Origin: Blastomussa wellsi
Taxonomy: Eukaryota > Cnidaria > Anthozoa > Scleractinia > Plerogyridae
Reading direction: 5' to 3'
Length of the DNA: 64,000 nucleotides
Assembly (NCBI GenBank): GCA_947652115.1
Contig: OX393566.1
Location: 26,699,781-26,763,780, forward strand
The notes under the pieces: model-generated
What the model was told of the DNA's origin: nothing
What the model saw: only the letters and a program-made list of their open reading frames with translations
The model's database searches: none
Part shown: piece after piece, positions 53,901-63,906 of the stretch
Position numbering within the stretch: position 1 is the stretch's first letter
Layout of the letters: every line of letters starts with the position of its first letter
Made by a program: the position numbers and the translations under genes

Positions 53901-56684
53901 CGGGTTTGTATATTTGCCGAAAATTCAGTCGTTAGATTTTCTCTATCATTTGCCCGAAACAAACTTATCACAATACCCACAAGTGGACACTATTCTAATG
54001 TAATTTTAACAGACCGATTTTTAGCTATTCGTCCTTGAAAGACAACTCCATTATTTACAATTTCCTCTGTCAAATTTCAAAATCTTTGCAACAGCTTTCT
54101 TTCTTGTTTTTTGAAGTATTTTCCTACCAAATTTGGTAAAATTCTAACGAGCGGTTTTCAAGAAATACGCGTATTTCGGAAAGACTGTACCTAAAAAGTT
54201 CAATCTCAATTTTTTGACTAACTACGCATGCGCTGCATTTAACTGGGTTCTTACGGTACTCACAATAACACTAAAAACCTGCCAAATTTGACTTTTTCTG
54301 ACATACCATTCTACCAAGACCTAAGTTTACAACATACTATCATTTTAAGAAAAAATGCCTCATATAAAATCGCCTTGGAACAAAAACTCATCACTCTTTT
54401 GGCTCCATATTTGTTGTTGTGTTATCCTTGTGCACGCGCTGCGTCGTGTCAGCACCAACGACTGCAGAGCGCGTGCGAAAACTGTGTTCAGCCACCTTAA
54501 AGGCTGCTGAAGGGCCACTAGGCTCAAGTCCAGACTCAAGTTTAGACATCTAAAGTCTCTTCTCCATCCAAGAATGTGTTATTTTTGGCCCTCGTTGTTT
54601 TTTTTTTAATTATCAGTGCTTTCATTCTTGATTCCAAATGAAGTTAATTTTTTCCCCTTAATTTGGTTTTTACTTTGCAGTCCTTGAGCCGAGGCACACA
54701 AAACCTGATGCACGTGACAGCACCATTAATCTTATCCACACCTTCAGAAATTATCTTCATTATCACATCAAATGTTCTAAGGTATTCCCTTCTTCTGCTA
54801 TAAAGTCCTTCTAGGTTTGGTTCTTCAAAAAATACCAATGATAAGCAAGTACTATGAAATCAGCATTTTAGTCCATGTGTTGGAGATGTACATCTTCTGT
54901 TGCCATTCTAGTTATTAACATTTTGTGCCTTGTGTTTTTTTTCCACAGGCATACCTTCACTCCAGGATGCGAGCCAGAACAACAGAGTTTATCAAAGTAC
55001 TTAACAGAGCAAGACCAGAACCAAAAACTACAGAAAAGAAGACAATCACGTATGTTATTCAATCATTTACACTTAACAAAGTTTATGTCATTAGCTAACA
55101 CAAGGAATGTAGCATTATTGTAACATAGAGGCAAAATTAAAAGTTGCCCAGAGTATCTCTAGTTTTTCTGAAGGTGCCAGATCTTTAACAGCCTTAAAGT
55201 GCCTATGAAGCGAAATTTTTCTCTACATAATTTAAAAAATTACTATTTGAAACAAGCAATTCCAAAGTTTGAAAGTGCTACGATAAAAATTGTCGATTTT
55301 ACAAGCGCTTAAAGTTAGGCTTTTTTGCCTTTAAAAATGGCAAATAGACTGGGTCCGAATTTATTGCGAGATAAAAGCGTGACGTCAGTTTGTTTGCAAG
55401 AATTTTGTTTATGCTAACTTGACTCCAGTCGCAAAAGATCGGATGGAAACTGATGCATGCTGATACTCGGGGTGTAAGATGTATTTTGGAAACTTTGGTT
55501 GTTTGGAGCCCCAGCAACGCAATATCGTTCACCTCTACGCTTTACTTTCTCACTGTCTGCCATATTTGCTTGCACTGCTTGCAAACAAACTGACGTCAGA
55601 TTTCAGGTCATGTGGTATTTTGGCCGTGCGATTCAATTTGCCATTTTTCAGGCGAAAAAGCACAATTTTGAGCGCTTGTAAAATCGATGATTTTATCATA
55701 GCGCTTTCAAACTTTGGAATTGTGTTTCAAATAACAAATTTTTCAATTATGCAGAAAAATTTTTCGCTTCATAGGCACTTAAAGAGTTTTTCAGCAATCC
55801 AGTAGTGTAATTAAATAGTCTTTGTGTACTGTGCAGTGTTGTTGAAATAAAGATTTTCATTATAAAAAATAATGGGGGGATATTAATGACTGCTTTCATA
55901 AAGTGAAATCAGTTTGTCAGTGATTCCCATATATTTTGTTCAGAAGCCTGTGAGGTTTTGTAAAGTACGCTGTGAGACCTGTTGCAGTGCCTTTGAAATG
56001 ATTGGGCTTAATAGGCTAGTTTTGAATCGTTTGTGCGTGAAAGCCTGGTAACTATTTTAGAACATCAGGACGAGGCAAAACAGGTGAAAATGAGGTATTG
56101 TGCCATTTCCATGTGCAAAAACAATTCCAAAAAGTGACCAGACCTCAACTTTTTCGATTTTCCGAGCGAGAAAAGCCTGAAACTCCTTGTCAGCTCGCCG
56201 GCAAAAGGTGTTTTGAAACCTTTTCTCGCTTGGAAAATCGAAAAAAGTTGAGGTCTGGTCGCTTTTTGGAATTGTTTTTGCACATGGAAATGGCACAAAA
56301 CCTCGTTTTCACCTGTTTTGCTTTCAAAATAAGCGCCTTTGTCGTGTCTTTATTCCCCTGAACCTCGTCCTGATGCTCTAAAATAGTTACTTGGCTTTCA
56401 CGCACAAACAATTCGAAACTAGCCTATACTGGAAGGTAATTTGCATAACATACAAGTAACCTATTGTAAAATTTTCAAGTAACCTTCCTGGTTACTTGAA
56501 TACACTGAAACGACTCGTTTAGTTAGACCCCCTAGTTACCATCTAAGGAGGTTGTCGTTTTTTAAAGGAGCTTTGAAGCTAGATTATGGTATTTTCCATT
56601 TTCGCTTTGGTGTGTTGCACTAACCACTAATTCCTCTCATTTTTTTTAATTCGTCAAAGGGGCAAGACATTTGTGCGCCAGTAA
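44913..56684 (+). CDS. ARPC2: Actin-related protein 2/3 complex subunit 2 (p34-Arc), 12 exons
   Basis: Exons 44913-44974, 45127-45161, 47631-47689, 48181-48234, 48797-48842, 50272-50331, 51489-51624, 51986-52079, 52816-52942, 54681-54781, 54949-55049, 56660-56684. Sum 900 nt, 299 aa (human 300). The protein forms the scaffold of the Arp2/3 complex with ARPC4 and contacts the mother actin filament during branch nucleation in the cytosol. Recognisable family blocks: [125 protein letters not shown] and the C-terminal TITGKTFVRQ. All junctions are GT-AG with matching phase. Several introns are swollen with MITEs; exons appear intact. Confidence 0.97.
46030..46336 (-). pseudogene. Merlin/IS1595-like (ISXO2-type) transposase fragment, frameshifted
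   Basis: The minus strand encodes [18 protein letters not shown], then [24 protein letters not shown], the central catalytic-core text of ISXO2-like/Merlin transposases. After WWGIK the frame slips by a base, and the downstream text [18 protein letters not shown] followed by [12 protein letters not shown] completes the usual C-terminus. The N-terminal part is absent. A dead copy within ARPC2 intron 2. Confidence 0.82.
46803..46895 (+). repeat. tRNA-like sequence (SINE head or tRNA pseudogene)
   Basis: GTGGTGTAGTGGTATAGATG resembles an A box/D arm, CTGGTAA a seven-base anticodon loop (GGT, Thr-like), and GGGGGTTCGAGGC a B box/T arm, with an enlarged variable region in between and an A-rich run after. 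No CCA and imperfect stems, so probably a SINE head. Confidence 0.55.
47950..48120 (+). repeat. Dispersed repeat, related to 38028-38175
   Basis: Carries the shared series of CAACTGCTGGAGTTC, GGTTACTCTGGTCATAG, CAATCAGCT and GTCACAGTCACCTACTCTTC. In ARPC2 intron 3. Confidence 0.6.
49050..49485. mobile_element. hAT-like MITE (CAGGGCTCGGCACT ends)
   Basis: Starts CAGGGCTCGGCACTGAC and ends AGTGTCGAGCACTG, an imperfect terminal inverted repeat. The interior repeats GGCTAGTA/TACTAGCC phrases. Flanks GCTATGAT and TATAATGC are only partly alike. In ARPC2 intron 5. Confidence 0.65.
50611..51251. mobile_element. hAT-like MITE (CAGGGCTCGAAATT ends)
   Basis: Left end CATGGCTCGAAATTGCGACC and right end AATTTCGAGCCCTG are inverted; TCATA flanks both sides. 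Inside, GGCGACTAAA/TTTAGTCGCC phrases recur in both orientations. In ARPC2 intron 6. Confidence 0.7.
52991..53702. mobile_element. hAT-like MITE (CAGGGCTTCTGATA ends)
   Basis: Left end CAGGGCTTCTGATAATTCGC, right end GCGAAATATCAGAAGCCCTG, nearly perfect inverted repeats. Interior repeats AATTTCGC(G/A)G. In ARPC2 intron 9, between the exons ending at 52942 and starting at 54681. Confidence 0.82.
55193..55791. mobile_element. Long fold-back MITE in the last ARPC2 intron
   Basis: Arms of roughly 200 bp each (about 55193-55405 and 55575-55791): TTAAAGTGCCTATGAAGCG mirrors CGCTTCATAGGCACTTAA, and TCCAAAGTTTGAAAG, GCGCTTAAAG/GAGCGCTTGTAAAATCG, TGGCAAAT and TGACGTCAGTTTGTTTGCAA are mirrored in turn. 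No coding capacity. Confidence 0.9.
56011..56427. mobile_element. Second long fold-back MITE in the last ARPC2 intron
   Basis: ATAGGCTAGTTT at the left mirrors the right-end AGCCTAT; TTTGTGCGTGAAAGCC mirrors GGCTTTCACGCACAAA; and a nearly perfect inner stem is formed by GTGCCATTTCCATGTGCAAA with TTTGCACATGGAAATGGCAC, plus GACCAGACCTCAACTTTTTC with GTTGAGGTCTGGTC. About 417 bp, 230 bp before the last ARPC2 exon. Confidence 0.9.
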
Positions 56685-56936
56685 GGATCATTTTACTGGT
56701 CTAATGTTAGTGGCTGAATATCCTGGATGAAGTGACTTGTTGTGTAGCTGCAGCCAGTTCAAGCCGATATGAAAAGAAAAGAAGCAAAGTTGAATTTTGT
56801 ATTTTTTGGATCACATGCAATTTGTAAAATTAAGTAAACGAAAGTATCTGTTTGTAGTGTATTGATCATAGCAACTGTAAATGTAAGTTGGTTTGTCTGA
56901 AATACATGTATAAAATCAGTTGAATTGTATGTTTTT

Positions 56937-57027
56937 TTCGCTCGACGAAGGGCTAATGCTCGAAACGTCAGCTACTGAATCTCTTTATGGTGGCCAATTC
57001 ACATTATCAACCCAGTTGATAAAACCA
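56937..57027 (+). repeat. Penelope-like terminal repeat, solo copy
   Basis: Shares GAAGGGCTAATGCTCGAAAC, GTCAGCT, GAATCTCTTTATGGTGGCC and the hairpin TTATCAAC-CCA-GTTGATAA (57004-57022) with the tail of the Penelope-like element at 58881-58972. No coding part next to it. Confidence 0.7.
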
Positions 57028-58060
57028 AATAAAATTGTTATACTTCCCACCGACGTAGCACCACAGTTTCTTCAGAAACTTACCCCCTCTATTGACTGGA
57101 TAACGTCACTTTGTTTGGCGGATTTTGTAGCATGTGACCGTTTGTTGCAAAAGGCCTATACTATAGTGATGCTTTATTGGGGTTCCATTGGACCTCTGTA
57201 AGCACTACCTCTATTTATTTCTAGGGCTAGAGGCATGTTTGTGGCGTGTTAACCTTTGTTTTCAGAACCAATGGCATGTGTTTGTTGTACTTGTGTTTTG
57301 TGACATTTGTTGGAGCAACCTTAGTCATACTTTGATAGACTGCTCTTAACATAAGATTATTTTCCCGATGATTACAAGGTTGAAACATCTACAAATTTGT
57401 CCCCGATTAACGTTTTAATCTTCTCCATTTTCAACCATCATGAGGTAGCCCCTTTGTTAATAAAATCCTGTTGTATTGACCTACTATTTGGAAGAGGCTG
57501 AGATGAAAATCACTTTGTTTAGCCATGTTCTAAGAGTACCACAGAAATCGTACGAAAAGTAGACGCTGTCTCACAATTAGAGACGTTTGAATGGATTTTC
57601 AACCATATTTCAAGGTCCATAACTTGGTCTCTGTTCCCTGTTCCTGCGCAACGAATTCACAAAACAGCATAGATGAAAAGAATATCCACATTAAAACTGT
57701 ATGAAGCTGGCAGAGGGTTGTGAATAATTCGCGTACATAAACGAGGCTTGTGAGTGAATCTTGAAGAAATGACCTTATAATACCTGCATGGAACGTGCCT
57801 ACGGGGAATCATGGGAGATATGTTGAACATGATTACCAAGATTCCCTGCAGGCATGGGCATTAGAGCGTGACTTGTCATGTGACTTTCACACTTACATAT
57901 TGTCAGTTGTTTTCCTGTGAGAGAATTAATTAATAACAAGCTTAAGTGAGCTGCTATTGGTGCAAAGTAAATGAAAAACCATAAATATCTAAAAAACGAT
58001 TCAATCATTTATTAAATAAAACAAATAAAATCTATTTCCCTCAGGCGACTCAGGTCGAAA

Positions 58061-58197
58061 CGGCATGTACTAAGACCAGGAACATCGGAACACCAGAATT
58101 TTATTTTTTTGTATCTATTTTGTTAGAAATTTATTGGCACTTGATGGCATTTCTGGTGTTCCGGGTTGTTCCTGTGTTCCGGTCTCAGTACATGCCG
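58061..58197. mobile_element. Palindromic MITE, copy 2
   Basis: CGGCATGTACT at the left is perfectly inverted as AGTACATGCCG at the right. Inside, CCAGGAAC, CGGAACACCAGAA are mirrored by TTCTGGTGTTCCG and GTTCCTG. Same family as 43473-43639. Confidence 0.82.
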
Positions 58198-58445
58198 GCC
58201 GAAACTGTCGTGAAAAAAATTGTTCCGTTTCTCTGGCAGAGGACTGCAAGAAACTCTTCTGCTTGATAAGTGTAAGACGTGTATTAATGACGCCACTCGA
58301 CGTACCTGGCTTAGCTAAAAAAACGTTCAAGGCTGTACAACGGGTCGTTTGGAAGCTGTAATTCAAGCCGCCTCGTTCAGACATTTTAAAGTCGTTAATA
58401 TATGTAGACTAACCTATGAAAATAGGCAAAAATATCGGGACCTAG

Positions 58446-58791
58446 GCGATCTATCAAAATCACTGATCATTTCACCTGTACCTCAGCCAATGCCATCTAC
58501 TGCATAACTTGCACTCTTTGCAAAAAGTTGTACATCGGCGAAACAGGGAGACGACTTGGCGACCGATTCCGAGAACACCTTCGTGACGTAGAGAAAGACG
58601 ACAAAAATGCATCGAAACCGGTCGCGAGACACCTCAATCTCCCAAATCATTCTAAGCAACATATGGCAGTCTGCGGCTTTTCCCTTCACCAAGGAAACAC
58701 GGAAAGCCGTAAAACTCTAGAACAAAAATTTCTTTTTCAAATCGGCACTCTTAATCCTCACGGTATCAACGAACGCTTTTCATTCAACTAA
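58446..58791 (+). pseudogene. Penelope-like element: GIY-YIG endonuclease domain, 5'-truncated
   Basis: Open frame encoding ITDHFTCTSANAIYCITC, then TLCKKLYIGETGRRLGDRFR, KPVARHLNLPNHS, and ending LNPHGINERFSFN before a stop. The Cys pair before the nuclease (CITCTLC) and the YIGETGR core are typical of the C-terminus of Penelope-like retroelement proteins. The reverse transcriptase is absent, so this is a 5'-truncated copy, followed by the element's tail to about 58980. Confidence 0.88.
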
Positions 58792-58880
58792 TTTATTCCG
58801 TTGTTTTCACGTTACCAGGCACCAGCCAATAGCGAAGCTCCATCTTTCTGTATATAAAAAACACACGACCCACAATTCCT

Positions 58881-58975
58881 TGATTCGCTCCGATGAAGGG
58901 CCAACGCTCGAAACGTCAGCTCTTGAATCTCTTTACGGTGGCCAATTGACATTATCAACCCAGTTGATAAAACCA
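58881..58975 (+). repeat. Penelope-like 3' tail with hairpin and hammerhead-like core
   Basis: Follows the GIY-YIG frame. Contains CCGATGA, a G/C stem, CTCGAAAC and GTC (58890-58917), flanked by GATTC...GCT and AGC...GAATC that can pair, then TTATCAAC-CCA-GTTGATAA (58952-58970), a perfect 8-bp hairpin. Penelope-like elements are known to carry hammerhead ribozyme motifs in their terminal repeats; this copy departs from the consensus (CCGATGA instead of CTGATGA) and has no obvious stem III, so activity is doubtful. Confidence 0.5.
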
Positions 58976-59292
58976 TATTATAATGTATAGCCACATTTTG
59001 CGGTATTTTCGGAAAATAATACAGAAAAACAACTGCTTTAGAAGCTCCTCTTCACTCTGATGCAGTACCATATTATATCAAACTATATAATATCACGATT
59101 TCATTGAGAGCTTTCTGACAGGCTACTAAGTGTGCCCAGTTCTATCCTCCTTATTCGCTTGGCTGCCATATTGGCCATAGACAATAGATCCCCGAGCCTC
59201 GAGTTGAAATGTTCGGTAACGAGTTCCCGCGTGGCAAGACAAATCCCTCGGGACGCAACCTGGCCGCCATGAGATTAAGGCCGACGAAAAAC

Positions 59293-62200
59293 TCAATACT
59301 TAAAGTTCTCATTCTTTGTGCTTAGTACTCCTCTAATCATCGCTTCTTCTTCGTCTTCAAGATCAAAGTCATCAGGTAGACTTGCAAGAGGCTCGCTTAC
59401 AGGAACAGATCCGCCACAGAATTTCCTAAGTCTATCAAAATGAAATAAATGGCCTCGAATCTTGTACGCAAACGAAGCGTACAGGATACCGCCTGTACCA
59501 ACAGCGCAAACAGACATGAGAGCCAACAGACCGAAATATTCAGGCTTTGGAAGAGCTATTACGAGGAAGAACATGAGCAGGCTTAGAACGGAGTTGAAGG
59601 AGTTCTGCATTCCGGCAACTATTCCTCTCTCTTGCTCAGGTACAGCTTCTTGAAACAGCTGGGAGATGGACAGGTCAGATAACCACAGCCCTAAACGAGA
59701 CGTGACGATTCCCGCTAAGAGCAGGCCGATGGAGATGTAAGAGAAACTATTGCTTGCAGTGGGCTTGCCTGTTGTATTAATATTTGAGCTGCAGTTTAGG
59801 TTTGATGGTATAGCACTTGAGCTGAACAGTAAAACACTGGTTTTAGTTGGAGAAATCACTGCTGGTGTTGGCAATGGCGGTGTTCCATTTGCAACGCTAG
59901 TGAATGATGAGTTTATCAACGTTGAAGTTGGGCGTACAGGAGAATTAGCATAAACAGAAGAAAATATTGCCCTGGTTTGCGAATTTGAGGGTCGTACGAA
60001 AGAGAACGACGTGTTTGAAGGCACGTGACTCGCACAGTTTGGCGCTGGCGTGGATGCTATATGGCTAGACGACTGACGCAATGGAACGTGTCCTGAATTG
60101 CCGGGTAGCAAGAAGAATGGGGAGCCTGGTGCGAATACTGCCGCGACACACAAGAGAAGACACGAGAACTGGAGCGACATGGAAAACAACCCGCAACGTA
60201 CAACACCAACCGCATTTCGTAAACGGGGAAAGATAAACGTCGCGAAAACACCAAACAAGGAGCCGACACCTCGAACGATACTCAGGATTGATTCACTCAA
60301 ATGCTGCGTGTAAGCATAGCCTGTTGTTATGGCACCAAAAGAAATTACTGTAAAATACAGCGAGGCTAGAGCCAAGCCAGGTCGAGCTACACTCTGTCTG
60401 AAATAAATATGCCAGGCAGTTTTGAAAGTAAGGACCCTTTTCTTTAACCGTGCGAAGAGACTTGGCTTTCGTGCTCTTTGGCGGGGTACTCTGGTACTAA
60501 CTTCAGGGACTAAGGACTCAGTCCCGGCTTGGCCCCTTCCAGTGTCTTGATTTTCCATCCAATCCAAGCGCTCTCTGGACCCTCGAGGATCGTCATGAGA
60601 CAGGTCCACTGAGGAGCCATCTTCAGCGTTATCTTCATGCCTCATATCAAACACCTTATTGGACAATGCGGACACGGACTGGAACACTTTCCATAAAAGG
60701 AAGTACTCTCCAAAAACTGAAACCACATTCCAGCCCGCAAGAAAAATGACCCCAGCAACTTTAGAGATGTATGTCATAATCTGGCCAACGAGGATTGGCG
60801 CAAGGATCTTACAACAGAGATCGATTCTTCTCAGAATAGCGTTTGTACCTAAAAAAGAACGTTAAAGCTGAGTGAGATCGTGTCATTTTCTTAAAAATGC
60901 ACAGGCAAATTCAAGGTAGATTTAGCTTCCTGTAAAGAGCAAAAAATATCTTTTTGGCTAATTGTTACATGATGGAAAGGAAAGATTGCGTGACGAAAGC
61001 TGCATAACGAACAAAAAGAACGTGTACGTTGGGAACACTTATCTAAATTAACACTCAGATAAACACCCGCTAATTGATTTACTGGTCTTTACTTGCTGCA
61101 GTGCTCAAAAGGTGCAGAGAAAACTAGTACACGTTTAAAAACTAGAAGCTTTCTTTTTGTGATTCATTGTGTTGGCAGCAAACATTTATTAAGATAAAAT
61201 ACACATTGTGAGTTGTTAAATAGTCATCTACGACCATACTGTAAGAATATTGCACTTACTCGTTTTTTAACAGACCATGCTTCACTTGTTACTCCTTGGT
61301 CATACCAGAAAAACCTTGTGCAATATTCTCCCAATATGCCAATAACACTTAGCTGAAGTAAGTGATGGTTCACCTCAAAATGCTAATACAATGTCAAGCG
61401 TTCAGCTCATGAGAATACGGCAATGGTCAGGGAGTGTGTACACCAAGGAAGGTAACAGTTTACTCACTTGCTAGGAGTGATTTATCTGAGCCAGCAATTA
61501 CAACTACCCAGTCCTTCTCCACAGCAATTTTTGTGCCGACGCTGGACAAGTCTGCTACTGACCCAACAATGATGATGACAGCTTCAAGTAATGTGATGAA
61601 CGGATGTCGGATAAGCTGGTTCAATTCCAACATAATCAACAGCAAGACTCCACAGATAATAACAGCAACATTTTGAATGACCAAGGAGACTTGAGCCACT
61701 ATACCAAACAATGAATAATTTCAATAAAAGAACAGTAAGACCGCTCCTTGCATGGACACTGACATCTTAAATAGGGCACCTCCACATTACCGACAGTTCA
61801 CTTCATCCCAAGGGGACAAAAAAGGTCATGTGAAATGTGAGAAATGAGACTCTGACTTGAGTCAACTTTAATCCAATTCAAATCTGTTACTAACTTTGAC
61901 GTGCATCAAATCCCTGTCAAAGGGGATATCACAGGATGTCAGGAGGATATCACAGGATGTCAGGATGTCATATTTCAGGTTGTCGGTTACCTTATTTTTA
62001 ATTTAATTATTCTGTAATGTCACTATGTAATTTAATTTCATTTAAATAAGGGATAAATAAAGCTGTTGTTGTTGTTAGTCATCCATCTTGTCTCAGTTTT
62101 GATGCAAACCACAAGTGAGACACAGCAAACTTTTTATGTCATTTAAGATTGTTTTACATGTACAAATACCTTTCAGTCGAGGATTAGCATCAACCCAGTC

Positions 62201-63906
62201 TCCAACCAAAGGACCAAAAATAATGATTGACAGAGTGCTGACAAGTTGATAGATGGCTGTCAATCGCAAGGATCCTGGGGTTAGTTCAACCAGATACAGT
62301 CCAATAGCAAAATGCCACATGCGATCTCCCTGTAGAAAACAGAAATGCATTATGAGATACATGTAGAAAATCTGGCATAAATACCATACATTCATGACCA
62401 ATACAGCCAAACTGTAACAGGTCGTAAAAGGGGTGATGCTGAGTGACAGGCTGTGACAGTTTGCCGGGTCATTATGACCTAGCACGGATCATCACCGACT
62501 GTCTCAACCCATCACACCAGAAGGTGAAACCTATAAGAATATGCCTTGAGCTGAAACTTCTGGTGACTAGATCATGATATGTCATGAACTGACTTCTGAT
62601 GATGGGTCGTCACGATCCATCACAATCATGTCAATCCAAGAACATTTCTACCCCTCCCCCTATACTGTAAGAGTGAAATTTTCCAAAGTCTCTCACGAAC
62701 TGTCTTCTGGTGATGGGTCATTGCAAATCATCACAATTGTGTTGTTCCGCCTACACTTCTACCCCTTCATAATGTAAGTCTCTTGTGAACTGTCTTCCAG
62801 GGAAGGGTCATCACAATCATGTTGATCCACTGACCTTTCTACGCTCTTCACAATGAAATGATGAAAATTTTCAACATGACTTCCTGTAGTGAGTCATCAA
62901 CATCCATCATGATCCGTCACCCCTTTTGCGACGCGTTATGGATCAGGTGTATTGGACAACCCTCATAATTTTGCAACTACAGTTGAACTGTACAATTGTG
63001 AAATGCTGCACACATTGATACCCTTACCAAAACTAAAGTTAAACCCAAAAATTAACCCTTATAATGTAACCCTAATGCTAACCCTTAAGAGATAGGGTTT
63101 AATTGGTATTATAATTTGCAATATAATTTGAGTTAATTGGTTAATATAACATTGTCTCTTTTATTAGATTTATTTGATTATTTTTATATTAGTTTTTGTT
63201 CAGGGTTAGGGTAAATCTGCAGTCTGCATTTTACACTGACTGTATAAACAAGACCCAAAATTATGACAGCAAATATTTCTGTTATACCTGTACGCTCAAC
63301 TAGCCTCTGATTTATGTAAAGCTTTGTTCATGAAAATCAGGCACTATAAGCGTACTGGTACCATATCATATGCAAAAATATTGCTTAAATCTGGTGGCAG
63401 TATTGCTTTCAATATCACTTAGCCCCAGCTAAGATAATTTACTCTTGGCAGAATAAAGTTTGTGAATTTCTGAAATAAAGATACTCAAAAGCAACAAGGA
63501 AGAATCGATCAGTAATAAAGCAACCACCTTGCATAAAGGTTTCGTTCTTATAATAAAGTTGACAAAATCGTAAACAACAACTTACCCAAGCGGAGAAAGC
63601 ATGACTGATACACACAAGATTCAGTGGAGAAATTTGACAGCACTTCCCTGCAGCTCTCTCTGTACGTACACGTGAAACAAAAGAAACAAAGATGGTTAAA
63701 GAGCACCTTTGGAATGGAAAAGGCATAAAGACTTAAAAGGACGGTAAAGACCGTAGTGTTGCGTAATATTGTGTTGGTACATTCACTGCTCAGCGCGCAG
63801 CGTTGACAGTGTCGGCCTGCTTACCAACTTGCCGATTCGTTCTGATTCCTGCATCTGGATTCTCCCTTGCTTCTATTAGCGACTCCTCGCTCTGTCCTTC
63901 CTGCAT
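59293..63906 (-). CDS. SLC40A1: Ferroportin (solute carrier family 40 member 1), iron exporter, 5 exons
   Basis: Minus-strand exons 63906-63825, 63659-63586, 62329-62170, 61698-61468, 60848-59293; phases 1, 0, 1, 1; 700 aa (human 571). Ferroportin exports Fe2+ across the plasma membrane. Family blocks: SHAFSAWGDRMWHFAIGLYL (human Asp39 and His43 equivalents are Asp54 and His58), GDWVDANPRLK, VAQVSLVIQNVAVIICG, DWVVVIAGSDKS, NAILRRIDLCCKILAPILVG, FLAGWNVVSVFGEYFLLWKV, FGAITTGYAYTQHLSES, GLWLSDLSISQLFQE and QERGIVAGMQNSFN. The loop at about residues 430-552 is Ser/Thr/Pro-rich and roughly twice the human length, with several N-glycosylation sequons. Equivalents of human Cys326 and His507 are Ala (about 355) and Met (about 608). 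Confidence 0.95.
60849..63824 (-). other. Introns of the ferroportin gene
   Basis: Introns 60849-61467, 61699-62169, 62330-63585 and 63660-63824. Intron 2 holds a composite repeat at 62418-62937. Intron 3 has the phrase GGATATCACAGGATGTCAGGA tandemly repeated near 61923-61965 and a GATAAATAAAGCTG(TTG)n tail near 62050-62076, like the end of a small retroelement. Nothing recognised in the rest. Confidence 0.6.
62418..62937. mobile_element. MITE-like element with internal 100-bp-scale tandem repeats in ferroportin intron 2
   Basis: The ends CAGGTCGTAAAAGGGGTGA and TCACCCCTTTTGCGACGCG are inverted relative to each other. Inside, three diverged units each carry GAACTG(A/T)CTTC...GGTCATCACAATC...CA(C/T)TTCTACCCCT phrases (about 62583, 62697 and 62787). 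Confidence 0.65.

Larger units (their letters stand above)
44975..56659 (+). other. Introns of ARPC2
   Basis: Introns over 300 bp: 45162-47630, 47690-48180, 48235-48796, 48843-50271, 50332-51488, 51625-51985, 52080-52815, 52943-54680, 55050-56659. Recognised contents: a Merlin-like transposase remnant and a tRNA-like sequence (intron 2), a dispersed repeat (47950-48120), hAT-like MITEs (49050-49485, about 50611-51246, 52991-53702), and two long fold-backs (55193-55791, 56011-56427). Apart from these I see no genes. Confidence 0.7.
56685..59292. other. Convergent spacer between ARPC2 and ferroportin
   Basis: About 2.6 kb with two Penelope-like tails (56937-57027, 58881-58975), one GIY-YIG fragment (58446-58791) and a palindromic MITE (58061-58197). 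No host gene is recognised. Confidence 0.65.

Noticed and set aside
56920..57201. 93-codon open frame on the plus strand
   Set aside because: Its middle is the Penelope-like terminal repeat and its end is unrelated AT-rich sequence, so it is not a gene.
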